This document shows positions 49,601 to 61,510 of a DNA stretch of 64,000 bases, one piece after another. Each line of letters begins with the position of its first letter. The stretch's first letter is position 1. This DNA is from Lateolabrax maculatus (Eukaryota > Chordata > Actinopteri > Acropomatiformes > Lateolabracidae), in the NCBI GenBank assembly GCA_031216445.1, contig CM062204.1, positions 16,055,001-16,119,000 of the forward strand, in the 5' to 3' direction. Both the position numbers and the translations under genes were made by a program. The notes under the pieces were generated by a model, which was not told where the DNA came from, made no database searches, and saw nothing but the letters and a program-made list of their open reading frames with translations.

Positions 49601-52600
49601 CTACACTGACAGGACTTTGTTAGTTAGGAGAAAAAAATAACAGCATAGGCTTTGGTCTCTTCAGGGGTATTGTTAAAAGATAATAAAAACTATAAAATAA
49701 CACCTGTCTCTTCCATTAAGAGCTCCATTTGCTTACCTTTCAACACTGTTGTGATGAATGCACCCATGTGATCCACCAACTGCATATATCATGCCATCGA
49801 TGACACCGACTCCGATTCGGTTCCTGGGTACGCTCATTGGTGCACACGGCAACCAGCAGTTGTTCATGGGATTGTAGCAGTCCAATGCATTCGAGTCCAT
49901 GTTGCCATCGGGTGCGTTGTTTCTTCCACCAACCGCGTAGAAAAGCCCACTGATCACACAGGCTGCTAGGCCACTGCGGGGTACCTGCAGGTCAGCTAAC
50001 CTCAGCCAGGCTCCGGTACAGGGATTAAACGCCTCCAGGTAGCTGAGAGACTGACGGAAATAACCCCCTGCTGTGTAGATGAGCTGTGGCACCTTGGGTG
50101 TTCGGCAAGAAATGACTTTGGTGGGTTTGTGGAGGGTGAGGTCCTGGAAGATCTGGGCCAGGTAGTCTTTACACTGGGGGTCCCAGTCGAGAGACTGGAG
50201 CTGGGCCTGCAGGAAGTTGGGGGTGAGGGAATGGCAGCGGACAGCCTGGAGCAAGGCCTGGACGTACGGTCGCCGGTTTTCCCGGTCGTAGCGCACCCAC
50301 GCCACACATGCCTGGAAGACTTCGGACTCACAGCGCACATTGAGCTCATCGCGGCTGATGAGGGTGACCAGCTGGCAGTGAGACAAGTTAAAGAACTCCT
50401 CCTGGGTGGCCACCTAAGGACAGAAACAGAGAATTAAAACTATAAGTAACTTTCTGATGATTTCTTTCTCAATTGATCATTTGGTCTGTAAAATATCAGA
50501 AGAATGACCATCACAATTTCATTCATTAAGCCCGAGTTGACATTTGCGCAAATAGCTGATTATATCTGAGCAACAGTCCAAAACCAGAATATATTCAGTT
50601 TACTATCACACAAGACCACAAAAAAAAGCAGCAAATCCAGAAAAATGTGGCTATTTTTGCTTAAAATAGATTTATTCAATCAACTAAAAAATGATCTACT
50701 AATCATATCAGTGTTAGGATGACAGTGGTGTTACATCTACAACTGTCAGTAAACTGTGACTGAAGACTATTTAAATAAATCCAAACTCATGCCAAGCAGA
50801 AAATCATGCCTTTGTGTGACACTTTGGTCAAATGTCAAGATAATTTGGGAGACAATACAGTAACAAGATAAGGCTTATTTAGACTAGCACACAGACTCAA
50901 TACCCGGGAAATCTGGCATCCTGTTTTGAGAGTCGTACATTTTAAACCAAAATTCATATCATGACATTATAACATTGAGGCATGCATGTAATCACTTTTA
51001 TTTTTAAGAAATACAAAATTGTTTTAGAAAAAGGCACTTTTTAAGTTACATTTGCCATGTTAAATTTTTTTTTTTATAAAAGCAGACAGAAAATCCAGAG
51101 CTCCGGAGTGGCCAGAGAGAGAAAAAGAAATATATCCATCCATCCATTCATCCACACATCAATCCGCACATCCACACATACATCTGTGACTCAGTGAGCT
51201 GGCTAACCTGCCTCTGCCCTGTCCAATTTATATTAGGTAAGTATTGGGTGTCCTTTCATGTCTACTGTGCTGCACTGTATTGTTATTTTTTGCTGTCAGA
51301 TATGCTCCAACCACATGCAAACCCTCATTGTGACACATAGCTTGAATTCTTGACAATCATCGCAAAAGGGCATGGGACAGTTGTTAGCAGGTGTGAAGCG
51401 GAAATGTCTACCAGCAGAAACCACAATGGAACAAGTTACACCACAGAACAATTCACACACAAATCTCCTGGTATAAATATTACTATAAATAGAAAAGCTC
51501 AGTTTCTTTTTCAGTTATGAGCTGTGCAGATACATTTATAACATGTCCCTGTTTTAGTAGTAAAAATACGATTGATAACTCATCACTTTTACATTACATG
51601 AGCAGTACTTAAGGTGCTCAGTTTTTTTAAATGAGCATGTTGCTACCTCTAATTATGTGAATACAATTATTTTTTTCCTGACAGGCTAGATTCTGGCTGA
51701 AAAAACTATATAACCATGACTGATGACTTGTGTATCTCACAGTAAGGAGTAGCCTCTTAATGGTACCATTGAAATTCATAGACAACTCATTTGCTGCCAA
51801 CTAACAATTACACAGCACCTGGCATAGCCCGACTGCTGTTCATAACAACAGGGAGCTAGTCAACTGTGATCTAATGCATGTGACTCCAGACCTTTCAATA
51901 GATAGTTTATGGGGCGTCCTGGTAGCCTAATGGTTGAAACGTATACCACATAACCACAATGTCCCCCAGCTGGGGACCTTTGTTGCACATCAAACTGCAC
52001 CTCCGTCACTCTCTCCCCACATTTCCTGTCTACACTGTAAACTATCAGATAAAAGCAAAAAAGAAATTATTAGAAATTCTGCTTAAGCTTTACCTGGCTG
52101 AAGTTCATGTAGATGTATTCGCGGGCCTTCTGGTGTAGCTCTGTGCAACCAATCTGCTCAGCAAAGTTGGCGATGCCAATGGCATTGCTGGGGTCGAGCT
52201 GCTGTACCAGGAAATCGCAGCAGGCCTTGACCACGCTGTCTATCTGGTACATGACAGCGCCGTTCATCACGTGAATCACACACTTCTCCCCTACGGAGAT
52301 GCTGGCTGTGTAGGCAAACTCTATCAGTCGGTCCATAACCTGGAGGGGCGAGAAAGAAAGAATAGGGGAACGTTTGAGGTAGAGAAGAGGGAAAAGGACA
52401 AGGGTAATGAGGGATAAGGCAAAACAGAAGAGAGTTAATGGAGAGAAAAGGAGGAAAAATTAGGCTGTGATGGCATTTATTTCTGTGCCTATTAATTTCT
52501 ACCCGAGCAGGGACAGACAGATTGGCATCTCGTAAACAAACAATAGGTAGATAATGTGACCGTGTGTATATATGTGCTTAGTAAAAATCCAGGGTAAGTA

Positions 52601-53722
52601 AAAGAGGTCAGACTAAGGGTGCTCAACCTTTACTGTACTTTTCATTGTGTATAATTCAATTGCACACAGTAAGAGCTTCCTTTTCAAAAGTGCAACTTGT
52701 GTCTAATGCTTCTTCACTGCAACATTATATGTTGTACCTAAAAGATTTTCATTTAGAATTTCACAGATAATTTGTTATGAGCCGTTTTTTAATTTCTCAT
52801 ACTTGAAACATTACCTATGTACATTACTGCGTATTGCTGATTGTCAAATGTATTCTAATAATTACACTGAGGATTTAATCAGTAGCAAAAGGGAGACTCC
52901 ATTCAAAGCAATTAGAAACCTTGATCACACACCAAACCACTGTGATAATTCACCACTTGTACTCATGTCTAGTTTATATCTATAAACACTATACTTGCAT
53001 CGAATAGCTGTTTTTCAGTCTGTCTATGTATAATATATATGTCCCTAACAAATAAACCATGAATAAATAAATGTTTTGAAATTTGACATTTTTCATAAAA
53101 CCCGCTCCTTATTGTTAGGATGATGTTGCCATGGCAAGAGGATGAAACCTTTAACTACAGCACTGGTATATGCCAAAACAATAGTAGTTCTATTCCTGTT
53201 TAGTACTGTAAAAAATCCTGCCAATAAACATAGTATTAAAAAAATTTTAAATGCACTTGTCAAATTATTTATTACTCTGATGTCTCAAAACAGACTGAAT
53301 AATTTTCATCTTTCCCTTTATCACACAGATTCATGTTTAATGGTCTGTGAGTGGAATGGTATGTCAAATCAAATAAAGCAAAACTTTCTGTCAAGAGAAG
53401 ACGACATTTGACTCACCCTGGGATGGATTCCCTCGATGGGTACTAACTCCATGCCGCACTCCTTCAGGCCGTTGGTGAACATGGCCCTGAAGACCGGGGA
53501 TGAGGAGGCCAACACCACCTTGTGCGCCACAAAGTCCACCGCCTCCAGGTCTTTGTAGCGCACACGCAGTGTGACGTCGCACAGCTGGCGCTCCAGACGC
53601 AGCTCGTTCATTATGGCGAAGGCGGCTGCTGTGTGGCTCTCTAGCGTGTAGCTGAAGACGCGGTGGCCGTTGCGCGTGGACGGAGTCACCAGCGCTTTGC
53701 ATTCTGTCAGGCACTCTGTCAT
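46673..53722 (-). CDS. keap1b: KEAP1, b-type: BTB-Kelch sensor and CUL3 adaptor for NRF2, 6 coding exons
   Basis: Cytoplasmic substrate adaptor that brings NRF2 to the CUL3 ubiquitin ligase and releases it when its cysteines are modified. Coding exons (minus): 53722-53417, 52339-52094, 50413-49737, 48413-48208, 47881-47705, 46938-46673. They join in frame to 625 residues (human 624). BTB domain (about 35-150), BACK/intervening region (about 150-290), then six Kelch blades with GGYFRQSLSYLE, GGRNN, PRNRIGVGV, GGSHGCIHHN, VRSGAG, HRRSALG and GRSGVGVAVTMEPC. Equivalents of human Cys151 (residue 122), Cys226, Cys273 (residue 244) and Cys613 are present. The Cys288 position is Leu259, and three residues are missing just after it. 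The protein starts 29 residues later than human KEAP1, and the C-terminus is extended. Upstream in-frame sequence to 53818 has no ATG, so 53722 is taken as start. The b assignment rests on the Cys273-present, Cys288-absent pattern recalled for fish Keap1b. Confidence 0.95.
50460..50760 (+). repeat. Dispersed teleost repeat (GGGCTGCAAC family), partial
   Basis: Contains TTTGGTCTGTAAAATATCAGA, ATATTCAGTTTACTATCA and AGCAGCAAATCCAG in family order. It lies in a keap1 intron. Confidence 0.6.
51911..52066 (+). mobile_element. tRNA-derived SINE
   Basis: The head GGTAGCCTAATGGTTGAAAC resembles a tRNA A-box region, followed by a degraded B-box and the common fish SINE body (GGGGACCTTTGTTGCA, CTCTCCCCACATTTCCTGTC) and tail (ATCAGATAAAAGCAAAAA). 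It sits in a keap1 intron, about 20 bp beyond the splice donor of the exon at 52094-52339, in opposite orientation to the gene. Confidence 0.75.
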
Positions 53723-55320
53723 TTCCCACCCGTTCTCCTCCTCCTTACTCGCTTTCTCAAGAACAGCGGGCAGTGTTATGGGGCATCCTTGCACCAGGCG
53801 CAGGCATGGGTAAAACAAAACACGAATCTGAACTGAAACTTGGCACCAGCTTCGCAGAAAGCTCTTGGCTTTCCTGGATATGCCTGATTTTTGTTTGTGT
53901 GGAACAGTTCACGTTTGAGTCTGATTTATGTAGATTTCCTTGCTCTGTTCAGTGCTTGAGTCCAGAAATACTGCTCATTATGGCATTACTAGAGACTTCT
54001 ATATGGGCTGCCAGTCATGGCTGGTTGCACTTTTACATGTTGCACTTCCAACATAATCAAAATGTCTTGAGTTCATGTGGCTTTATCCCAGGGTTAACTT
54101 TGCAGATTTGAGTGAAAGAATAACAAAGTACAGAATTTTTTTATGACAAGAATCACAGGAATCTTAGTTCAACTGTTGGTGTTGTCAGCAGAAGTGTTTT
54201 TCTTTCCACTCTTGAAGGATCTACAGAAACTGGTCAATCAGTAGTGAAAAGGAAAACTATGTGTCTCCTGCCAAGGGAATCATCTTTTCTAGAGGTCATT
54301 GTCGGCAAAGTAAAAAATAAACAGATTAACCTAAATGCCTGCAAGATTTACCACTGGGGCAGGTCAGTCTTTCATATTGATTATTCTAGACAGAAAAAAA
54401 AAAAAATCTGATTTACTGCTTCATTTTAAAGAGGTAATAATTAAAGCTCCTTTCAGAGGGCTACACTTCTGCTGAGAGTAGCAGAGTCAGATACTGTAGA
54501 TGAGGCAGTAGAAGGCTTGTTGATTCTGAGAAAGAAAAAAAAAATAGGGTCGATGCCAAAAGTGTCATAAGTGTAACTTGGAGCCCTTTGGAAAGGGGGG
54601 GCCGTGTTCAGTGGATTTCTCCGGAGACGCTTTCCTCGAGGTTGCCCCGCTATGGAATTTGTTAGCACCGCTGTGTTTACTAGGAAGCTGTTGGCTCAGC
54701 TGACAACTGGGAAAAAAAGGAAAGAGACAGTGAGCTAGTTTGCATATACAGTGGTCACATACTTCACTAAGGCACTGAAACAATTTATAACATTCAGTTT
54801 ATAAATCCTGCTGGCTGATGACAAATACATTGTCTGCGACAAGGCGCTGTGTGTCCATATATCATCATGATATTCACACCTATGGTGTACTCTTCCTGGT
54901 GCAGTTCACTGGGGTCAAGGTTCCTCATTTTAGTCATCACAGCTCATAAAGAAAAAAAAAAAAAGTTCCTATCATATATGGTTGTAAGTGTGTCTGATAA
55001 GAAGAAGATTCAATCTCAGTTTTCTCAACATGTAAAAAGAAACTTAACTTGTTACTTCCACCTAAACCTTAGACCAAAATTTAAGAAGAAGAACTGCACA
55101 ACTAAAGAGTCTTCCAATATTAGCCAACAAATAAGAAACACGTAAATGCAAGTGAGTGTGTAAGCAATAGCGAGGGAGCAATGTCTGTTTTGAAGGACGA
55201 CGGAGTGACTTAAATTAGGCTTGAATTTAGCTGGCCAGCGTGACTGAGTGTTTTTACTCTGTCCTGTGACCAGTCCAGCTGAGGGCTGGAACAGAGGGAA
55301 CGGGTTGTGCAACAGCCATT

Positions 55321-55347
55321 AAAAAAAAAAAAAAAAAAAAAAAAAAA
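55321..55347. repeat. Poly(A) tract
   Basis: 27 consecutive A in keap1 intron 1. No clear target-site duplication or retrotransposed body is recognisable on either side. Confidence 0.9.
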
Positions 55348-56274
55348 CATCCAAGCACACTGTTACTGGGTCTTACTAACAACAGACACAAGCGTGTAAC
55401 AATTCAGCCAAAAAAAATCATCATGATCTTTCAAATCAGAATCCAGGGCTACTTATACTTAGATAAAACAAGCAGGAGATATCTATATGTGGGCTCGGTG
55501 CATCGAGAAGAACACTTAATCTGTTGTACACCATTCAAATGACCTAAAGGGATGCAGCAGAAATAATGCCTCTCTTCTCTGTTAATCTAATTTAGTCTTC
55601 TCACAATATGAACTGCCTGCAACAGTGACATATGGTATAAAGAGCAGTCACTAATTGTCTGTCTGCTGTTCTCTGATCAGGAAGAGTCACAGTTACTCAG
55701 CAACAATGCAGCTGTGAGTGTTATACAGGAAAGCATCCAGAAGTTGTACACACACACACACAAACACAGTGGTGATAAGAGGACGCAGTGCAAAGGCCAG
55801 GTTATATGGCCTTGCTACTTCCGATTCAGCAAGTAGGTTTAGAATGTCCTGTTCTTTAATCAGTTCACAAAATATTTAGCATGTCGGGACATTTGTATTT
55901 GCTCAACAAATGGCGGCATGTGTGTGGTCATCACGGAGCTGCTCATCCAATCAGCCAGCGCTCAATCCCACTGAAATATGAAACACACTGTGATTCCGAT
56001 GTACCGCTGTGCCTTTCTGCCTCCAGGTTTCTCTGTAAAACAGTGTCATGGGAGAACATATTGCTCAACCTGCCTGCTCCCCGAGGCAGACAAAAACTGC
56101 TCCCTGACAAACAGGCTACGTTTGTAGCCGGGACATATCTCTGATCATGAATGCAGATATAGTAACAGTTTACATTAAAGGAAGATTCTTTTGAGAAGAG
56201 CAGGTGTTTTCCTTTTTCTAAAGCTAAGTTGAACAAACAATCATTGCAGCACAGGCTAGTATAGTTATAGTGGA

Positions 56275-56740
56275 AAACTATTTTGGTAATCGATTAATTG
56301 CTTAAATCTTTCCAAGCAAAACTTTTCTGGTTTCTGCTTCCTAAATGTGAAAATTTGCTGCTTTTCTTTGTCTTATATGATAGTTAATGGTTTTCTTTTG
56401 GATTTGGACGTTAATTTTTCCATAAACCAAACAACTACGGCTGCAACTAACGGCCCTCTATCCATTTATCTGAAGATTATTTCCTCTATTAATTGAAAAA
56501 TGTCCATCACAATTTCCTAGAGTTCAAGATGACATCTTCAAATCTCTTGTTTTGTGTCTGACCGACAGCCAAAACCCAGCAGAGTTTACAATAGTATACA
56601 GTGATGTTGACAACAATGATGTAAAACAGAAAAGCAGCAAATCATGAATCACTGAAACGTGACTCCTTGATATAGTTGCTGGTTTTACTTCCCTTTGTCA
56701 ATAAGTCGATCGATTGACCGGCAAATTGTTTCAGCTCTAC
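56275..56740. repeat. Two abutting copies of the GGGCTGCAAC-family repeat in opposite orientation
   Basis: The left copy (about 56275-56440) is reversed and the right copy (about 56440-56740) is forward, beginning CGGCTGCAACTAACG and continuing through TGTCCATCACAATTTCCTAGA and AAAGCAGCAAATCATGAA. They lie in keap1 intron 1. Confidence 0.6.
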
Positions 56741-57419
56741 AACAGCTGAATTTAGATTTTAAATGCATGCAGTGTTTCCCATCAGTGGGTCCATTCAAGG
56801 ACCCACTGAGGGACCCTGCACCCCAGTTTGGGAACCACAGTTCAGGCCTACAGTCTTTAAATGCCACCCGGCAGGGACCTCACTGCAACGGGAGTGGTGC
56901 AAACTTTTCAAGCGCATCAGTTTCATAAGAGTCACAAACAAAACACGGGTGTTTGACCAGCTTCGCAGACGGTCTGGCGAGGAGCTTTTCCTCGGTGACT
57001 CATCCTCAACTCCTCACTGGCCGTACCAAAACACGACCCAGAAGTGAAGCCAGTCCTCAGCGTTGCATAAAACTGGCATTACATTTCCGCGCCATCTCCC
57101 CTCACAGTCACAGCTTTCACACACAAAGCATCGTTTCTCACCGGGTCCAGTCTCTGAAACCCTGTTCACTCCTGCGCTTATTTTGACCAAAACAACCCAA
57201 AGCGCTGGCAAAGCAGCAGAGAGGGAGAAAAACAAACAAACAAACAAGCAAAACACGGCTGACGCGGAGTCGATCGGACCTCTCGGAGCCTTCAGCCCGA
57301 AGTGAACTCGGCGTCTCCACGACACACGGCCACAAATAACAAGTTAAACGTTTCGGAAATAGAGCTGACGGCGAAACAGGCTCCTAATAATAGACAAGCA
57401 GCGGAGAGGCTGCGAGGCG

Positions 57420-57770
57420 ACCCGAGGACAGAAATGCTAACAAAGCGGCGGTGAAACACAGTCCCGCGGCCGCCCGGCCCTGCCGACACTTCACCCCCTA
57501 TTATCTCTCTTTACCTGTGCCGTGAATCCGGAATAAAAGCGACTCGCGTAGTCTAGTTCAATTCCTCCATCGCGGTGTGCCGAGCTGTGCGCCACAGAGG
57601 AAGAAGGAGGAGGAGGAGGAGGAGGAGGGGGGGGGGTGAAGCTGTAACTCACCGTGACTAAGCATTGTACCGGCCTCCTCTCGCTTTCACAATAAGAGTC
57701 CGCCTCCACAGCGCCGGACCCGCCTCCGTTGACGCGTATGGCCGTGAAGCGCGCCCCGAGGGAGGGGGGC
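57420..57770 (-). promoter_or_regulatory. keap1b: keap1 promoter and non-coding first exon
   Basis: A GC/CpG-rich island 3.7 kb upstream of the first coding exon carries two minus-strand donor sites: GGCACAG|GTAAAG with exon edge at 57515, and AGTCACG|GTGAGTT with exon edge at 57654. Either could splice to the acceptor near 53830 that precedes the coding exon. GTGACTAAGC at 57654-57663 fits the NRF2/MAF antioxidant response consensus RTGACNNNGC. A GGA-repeat purine tract lies at about 57598-57636. Human KEAP1 also has a non-coding first exon. Which donor is used cannot be told. Confidence 0.55.
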
Positions 57771-57799
57771 TTTTATTGAGAAGGAGCCGTCTGAGTGAA

Positions 57800-60700
57800 G
57801 GGGAAGGCAAGGCTAATTGAGTCCAAAAAAACAAAAACAACAACAAAAAAAAAAAACTGTGGCTTTAACGTCAATCAAATCTGTTACAAGTGGGATGAAT
57901 AACACCTACATGATACACTTTTCAGATGGCGTGTGTGCATTGCACTTTGGAACAAGTTGGAAAGGTAAGTAAAAGTAAATTAGTCGGCTATACGAGGACA
58001 AATGACACATCACTTTAAACCTGTGTGACTGCATTTTGAAATTCCAACAAGAAATCACTGTAATGCCATTCTTTAATGATGTTAGATGGAACATAATGGC
58101 GCTCAAGAGACAAGGCTGTAGTGTCCCCTAATTACCCCATAGCCCAAACAATCTGTATGCAAAGCTCACCTTGCTTGTCAATTCCCCCCCCCCCCCCCCA
58201 GAAATGCCATGTTTGTGAATGGCTCCCTTCTGTACATAGCAGCAGAGAGAAATATGCTTGCTCCAGGCAGATGCTGACATACCAGTAAGTGTTTTCCCCT
58301 CTTGCAAAATACCTAGTTCAGGTCAATACAGTACACCACGTTCCCTGTTCTGGTTGAAAGCCACAAGGTGGCACCAAAAGCCAACTGTGGCACTGCACGT
58401 GCAAATGCCCACTTGGAGTTACTCAAAATACCTTACATGTTGACTAATGAGTTTTAATCATTTAGAAATGATCTGCCTGTAATTATATAGTGCAGAAAAT
58501 ATGTAAGCTTTGTTGAGCCCCTTAGCCAGAATTCACAGTTGATTAAACCAAATAATTCATGCTGAGATTAAATCTCCGCTCCCTCAGGGTCAGTGAAATT
58601 GATGATGAAGCATCAACAGTCATGAAGAATCCTTGATATGATATGACAAGCCTTGAATCAGCCTTCACCAATAATTCCCCAGCTTAGTGATGACTCTACC
58701 CTCACTCTGTGTGTAGTCAAGGGAATGAGGTTAGCCTTGGGGCACCAAATGGGCACTTCTCGGCGAGAGTCATGCTGTGTGTCTGCCCCTCATGCATCTG
58801 AAATTAAAGCTGCACTCACAGACTGCTCTAGGATCCTGTTTGTGACTTTGATATACTCTACCATGTTTTCTGTTTAACAACTACAAGTTACTACTACGAA
58901 TTTTCCAAAGCAAAATACAGCATGCATCTGTACATCTGTAATACAAGCCATGGGACTGTCCTTGGTGATCATGACAGATGACTTATGACTTCTACCTGTC
59001 CAGGTTGTTGTATGATTTCAGCAGCAGGAAGGAAGCTGGGGGCCAGGAAAGATTCCCTGACTTGTTGACCTCGGTCAGCAGACACAGTGCTGGTGGATTC
59101 AGCCAACATCTGGAAGAACACCTGCGCCCACACAAATCATATCAAAGGTGCCATGTGGGTCAAGGAGGGTTAAATCAAAAGTGAAACAACTATATAGTTT
59201 GTCAGCCTCCCTGTTTGGTACCTCTAGACTTTGCTTTGCATGAAGCTACTCAATGTGTTCCTGTGCACATACATTTCCTCTAAGAGGTGTGAAAAGTTAG
59301 CGTATGTCCCGAAATAGGTTACCATTTATATGTACAAAAGTGAAATGTGATTACCTAGTCATGCCACACTTGTGTTTAGAGTCTAAACATTTTGAAATAT
59401 TAATAATGTTTTAGATTTGAAAGAGGTCCAATAAGCAGTGGCAATACTCAAGCACCAGGGGTTGCAAAATTACAAATCAGATCAAGACTTAATTTTGTAT
59501 TTGTCAATCTTGGAATTTGTGGCATTCATAATAATCACACTACAAAGCAGTGTTTCCTAAATGTCTTAACCAAAATGCCAAATAAAAGCCAAACACTATT
59601 TCTCTTGAGCTACGCCCCATCGTAGAACTACAATGTCTTTTTCAGCCTGTTGAGTTTGCCCTGTCGACAGAAGGTGCAGCTCCCAGGCAACAACCTTAAA
59701 GCCAGCTGCATGTGATCTTTCTCAGTTTCAGCCATGACAAGCGTGGACAGCAGGTCAGAGTGAGGCGAGGGCCAAACTCACCCACAGGTTGACAGTATAA
59801 GGAAAATGAAAAATTGAGTGTTCAGTGTTTAAATAAAAGGTGCATTGTGTGGCGCTGGAGCCGTCCTGAGACACGCACAGCTTGTAGATGAACGCTGTAT
59901 CTAGGCCAATGTCATTACCAGATGTGAAACAAGGGGGCTGACTTCCTGTGGTGCTTCACCAAGAACTATTCTTCCACACACACAACTTAAGCTACACAGA
60001 AAGAAATACACATAGACACACTTACATGAAGGCAGTAAAAATAAACGAAAAACTCTTTAGAATCATTTAAGAAAACATTTTATTTCTTTTATGAAAAGAA
60101 AGGTAAAGTTTAGTAGCCTTTTCTTTTGACAAAATAGATATCATTTACAAAACAGATGGTATGAAAAGTCTGAAATACAAAAAGTTCACTACATGAATTA
60201 CAGTAAAAGAAAGCACACTGCCTCATTCATCAATTACGGTCCAAAAGACTGCACAAAAATAAAAAAATAAAAAATGTCCCACTCATGTCAGAGTAAGAGA
60301 TATTCAGTACCTTAAACTATAACTGGAGATATTCTGTTAACATGATGGATAGTGAAGGGAAGTATTGGAATAATTGCCCTGATTCCGCATGGTTTTAGCT
60401 CACAAGTGCAGGCACACATGAAAGTCCCGATGCAGCTGGAGGATGATGATTAATTACATCTACAACTTAATTTTCAAGTTGAAATATAAAGGAATAATTT
60501 ATTAAGCTTGTACTTAAAGCAGTGATGCATTTGCAGCTGATTTGGTTTAAGCCTTAGTTAAACTATCAGCATGTCATGATGGAAAGAAAGCCTTTTTTTT
60601 TTTTACGTCTGTCAGCTAATCTTATCTTATATTATCTGATGACGTTTATGTTGTTGGTTTTTCTGCAGATGCAAGACTGACATTTGAAAAAATCGGACAC

Positions 60701-61180
60701 CAACCCCAACAACTTTCCACTCGGCATCAGATAGGTTAACCATCTGTCATTTCAAAACGTGGGGGATTTTCATTTTGTGCCTCCCTCCCACAACTATGCC
60801 ACAGTATCGTGTTATCGTTTTCCCTGTAGCTCTTCCTACATCATCTACACAAGACAATTGTAGGGGTGCTCTGCACGATTTTATCTGAACAAATCAGGCA
60901 CACCATGAGCCTTCGAACCAGCGAAATCCAGGTGTCTGCACATGCACACAGCACATATTAGAAAATGTTTGTGCTGTATTTAAGGCATTTCAAGAAGAAA
61001 GGGGCAAAACCAACCACACTCGTTCACCATTAACCCAGCATGTTGGAAGAGAATGTTACATTTTTATCACAAGTCTTTGGGTTTATAGAAGTCTCCTTCC
61101 AGGTTTCGACACAAACTACAGAACCACTGGCAAACTGAATCCAAGGCTGCTCCTCCATTCATTGTGATAGTTCAGTGCAA
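57800..61180. other. Spacer between keap1 promoter and s1pr5
   Basis: No supported gene. It includes a 16-bp C run (58184-58199). Minus-strand poly(A) candidates (TTTATT at 60079-60084 and 60498-60503) could end an s1pr5 3' UTR of 1.0-1.4 kb. Confidence 0.45.
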
Positions 61181-61181
61181 A

Positions 61182-61445
61182 TTAGTTGAGGAGACTCATT
61201 AATAGCAGGTACTCCTGAAAAAGCCTGTTTGCTTGTTCACATTTAAGTGGCACCCTTCTGACATTTTGTTTTGAAGCCATCTCACAATAAAGTTCTTTCA
61301 TGTGGTTATATTGCTGTAACTGCACCACTTCTGACTCGTCAAGGTGAGACGTTTGTTTAAACACACTTAATAATATTTCATATACCCTCCGTTTCTGCCT
61401 ATGCTCCAAATGCCAGCACTGTTTTCTCTCTATAGAAGATGTGCT
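61182..61445 (-). other. Unidentified protein-like open frame downstream of s1pr5
   Basis: A minus-strand frame stays open for about 90 codons without an ATG at its head, ending in TAA at about 61182. From 61409 it encodes 75 residues with many charged and amphipathic stretches (HRQKRRVYEILLSVFKQ, ESEVVQLQQYNHMKEL, CEQANRLFQEYLLLMS), unlike the low-complexity chance frames nearby. A TATAG acceptor-like dinucleotide sits inside its upstream part. It lies 66 bp past the s1pr5 stop on the same strand. It could be the terminal exon of an unseen gene, a decayed coding remnant, or a chance frame in the s1pr5 3' UTR. I do not recognise it. Confidence 0.3.
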
Positions 61446-61510
61446 ACATGTCCTCTGTTCAATGGGAACTCATTCACAAACTTATGGACTCAATCAGTCA
61501 GTCAAAGCCC

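Larger units (their letters stand above)
53835..57500 (-). other. keap1b: keap1 intron 1
   Basis: Presumed intron between the non-coding first exon and the first coding exon. It contains a 27-bp poly(A) run (55321-55347), two abutting copies of the dispersed GGGCTGCAAC repeat (56275-56740), and otherwise unremarkable AT-rich sequence. Confidence 0.5.

Noticed and set aside
53723..53818. N-terminal extension of keap1
   Set aside because: The frame is open but has no ATG; its apparent start is a TTG, so these bases are more likely 5' UTR.
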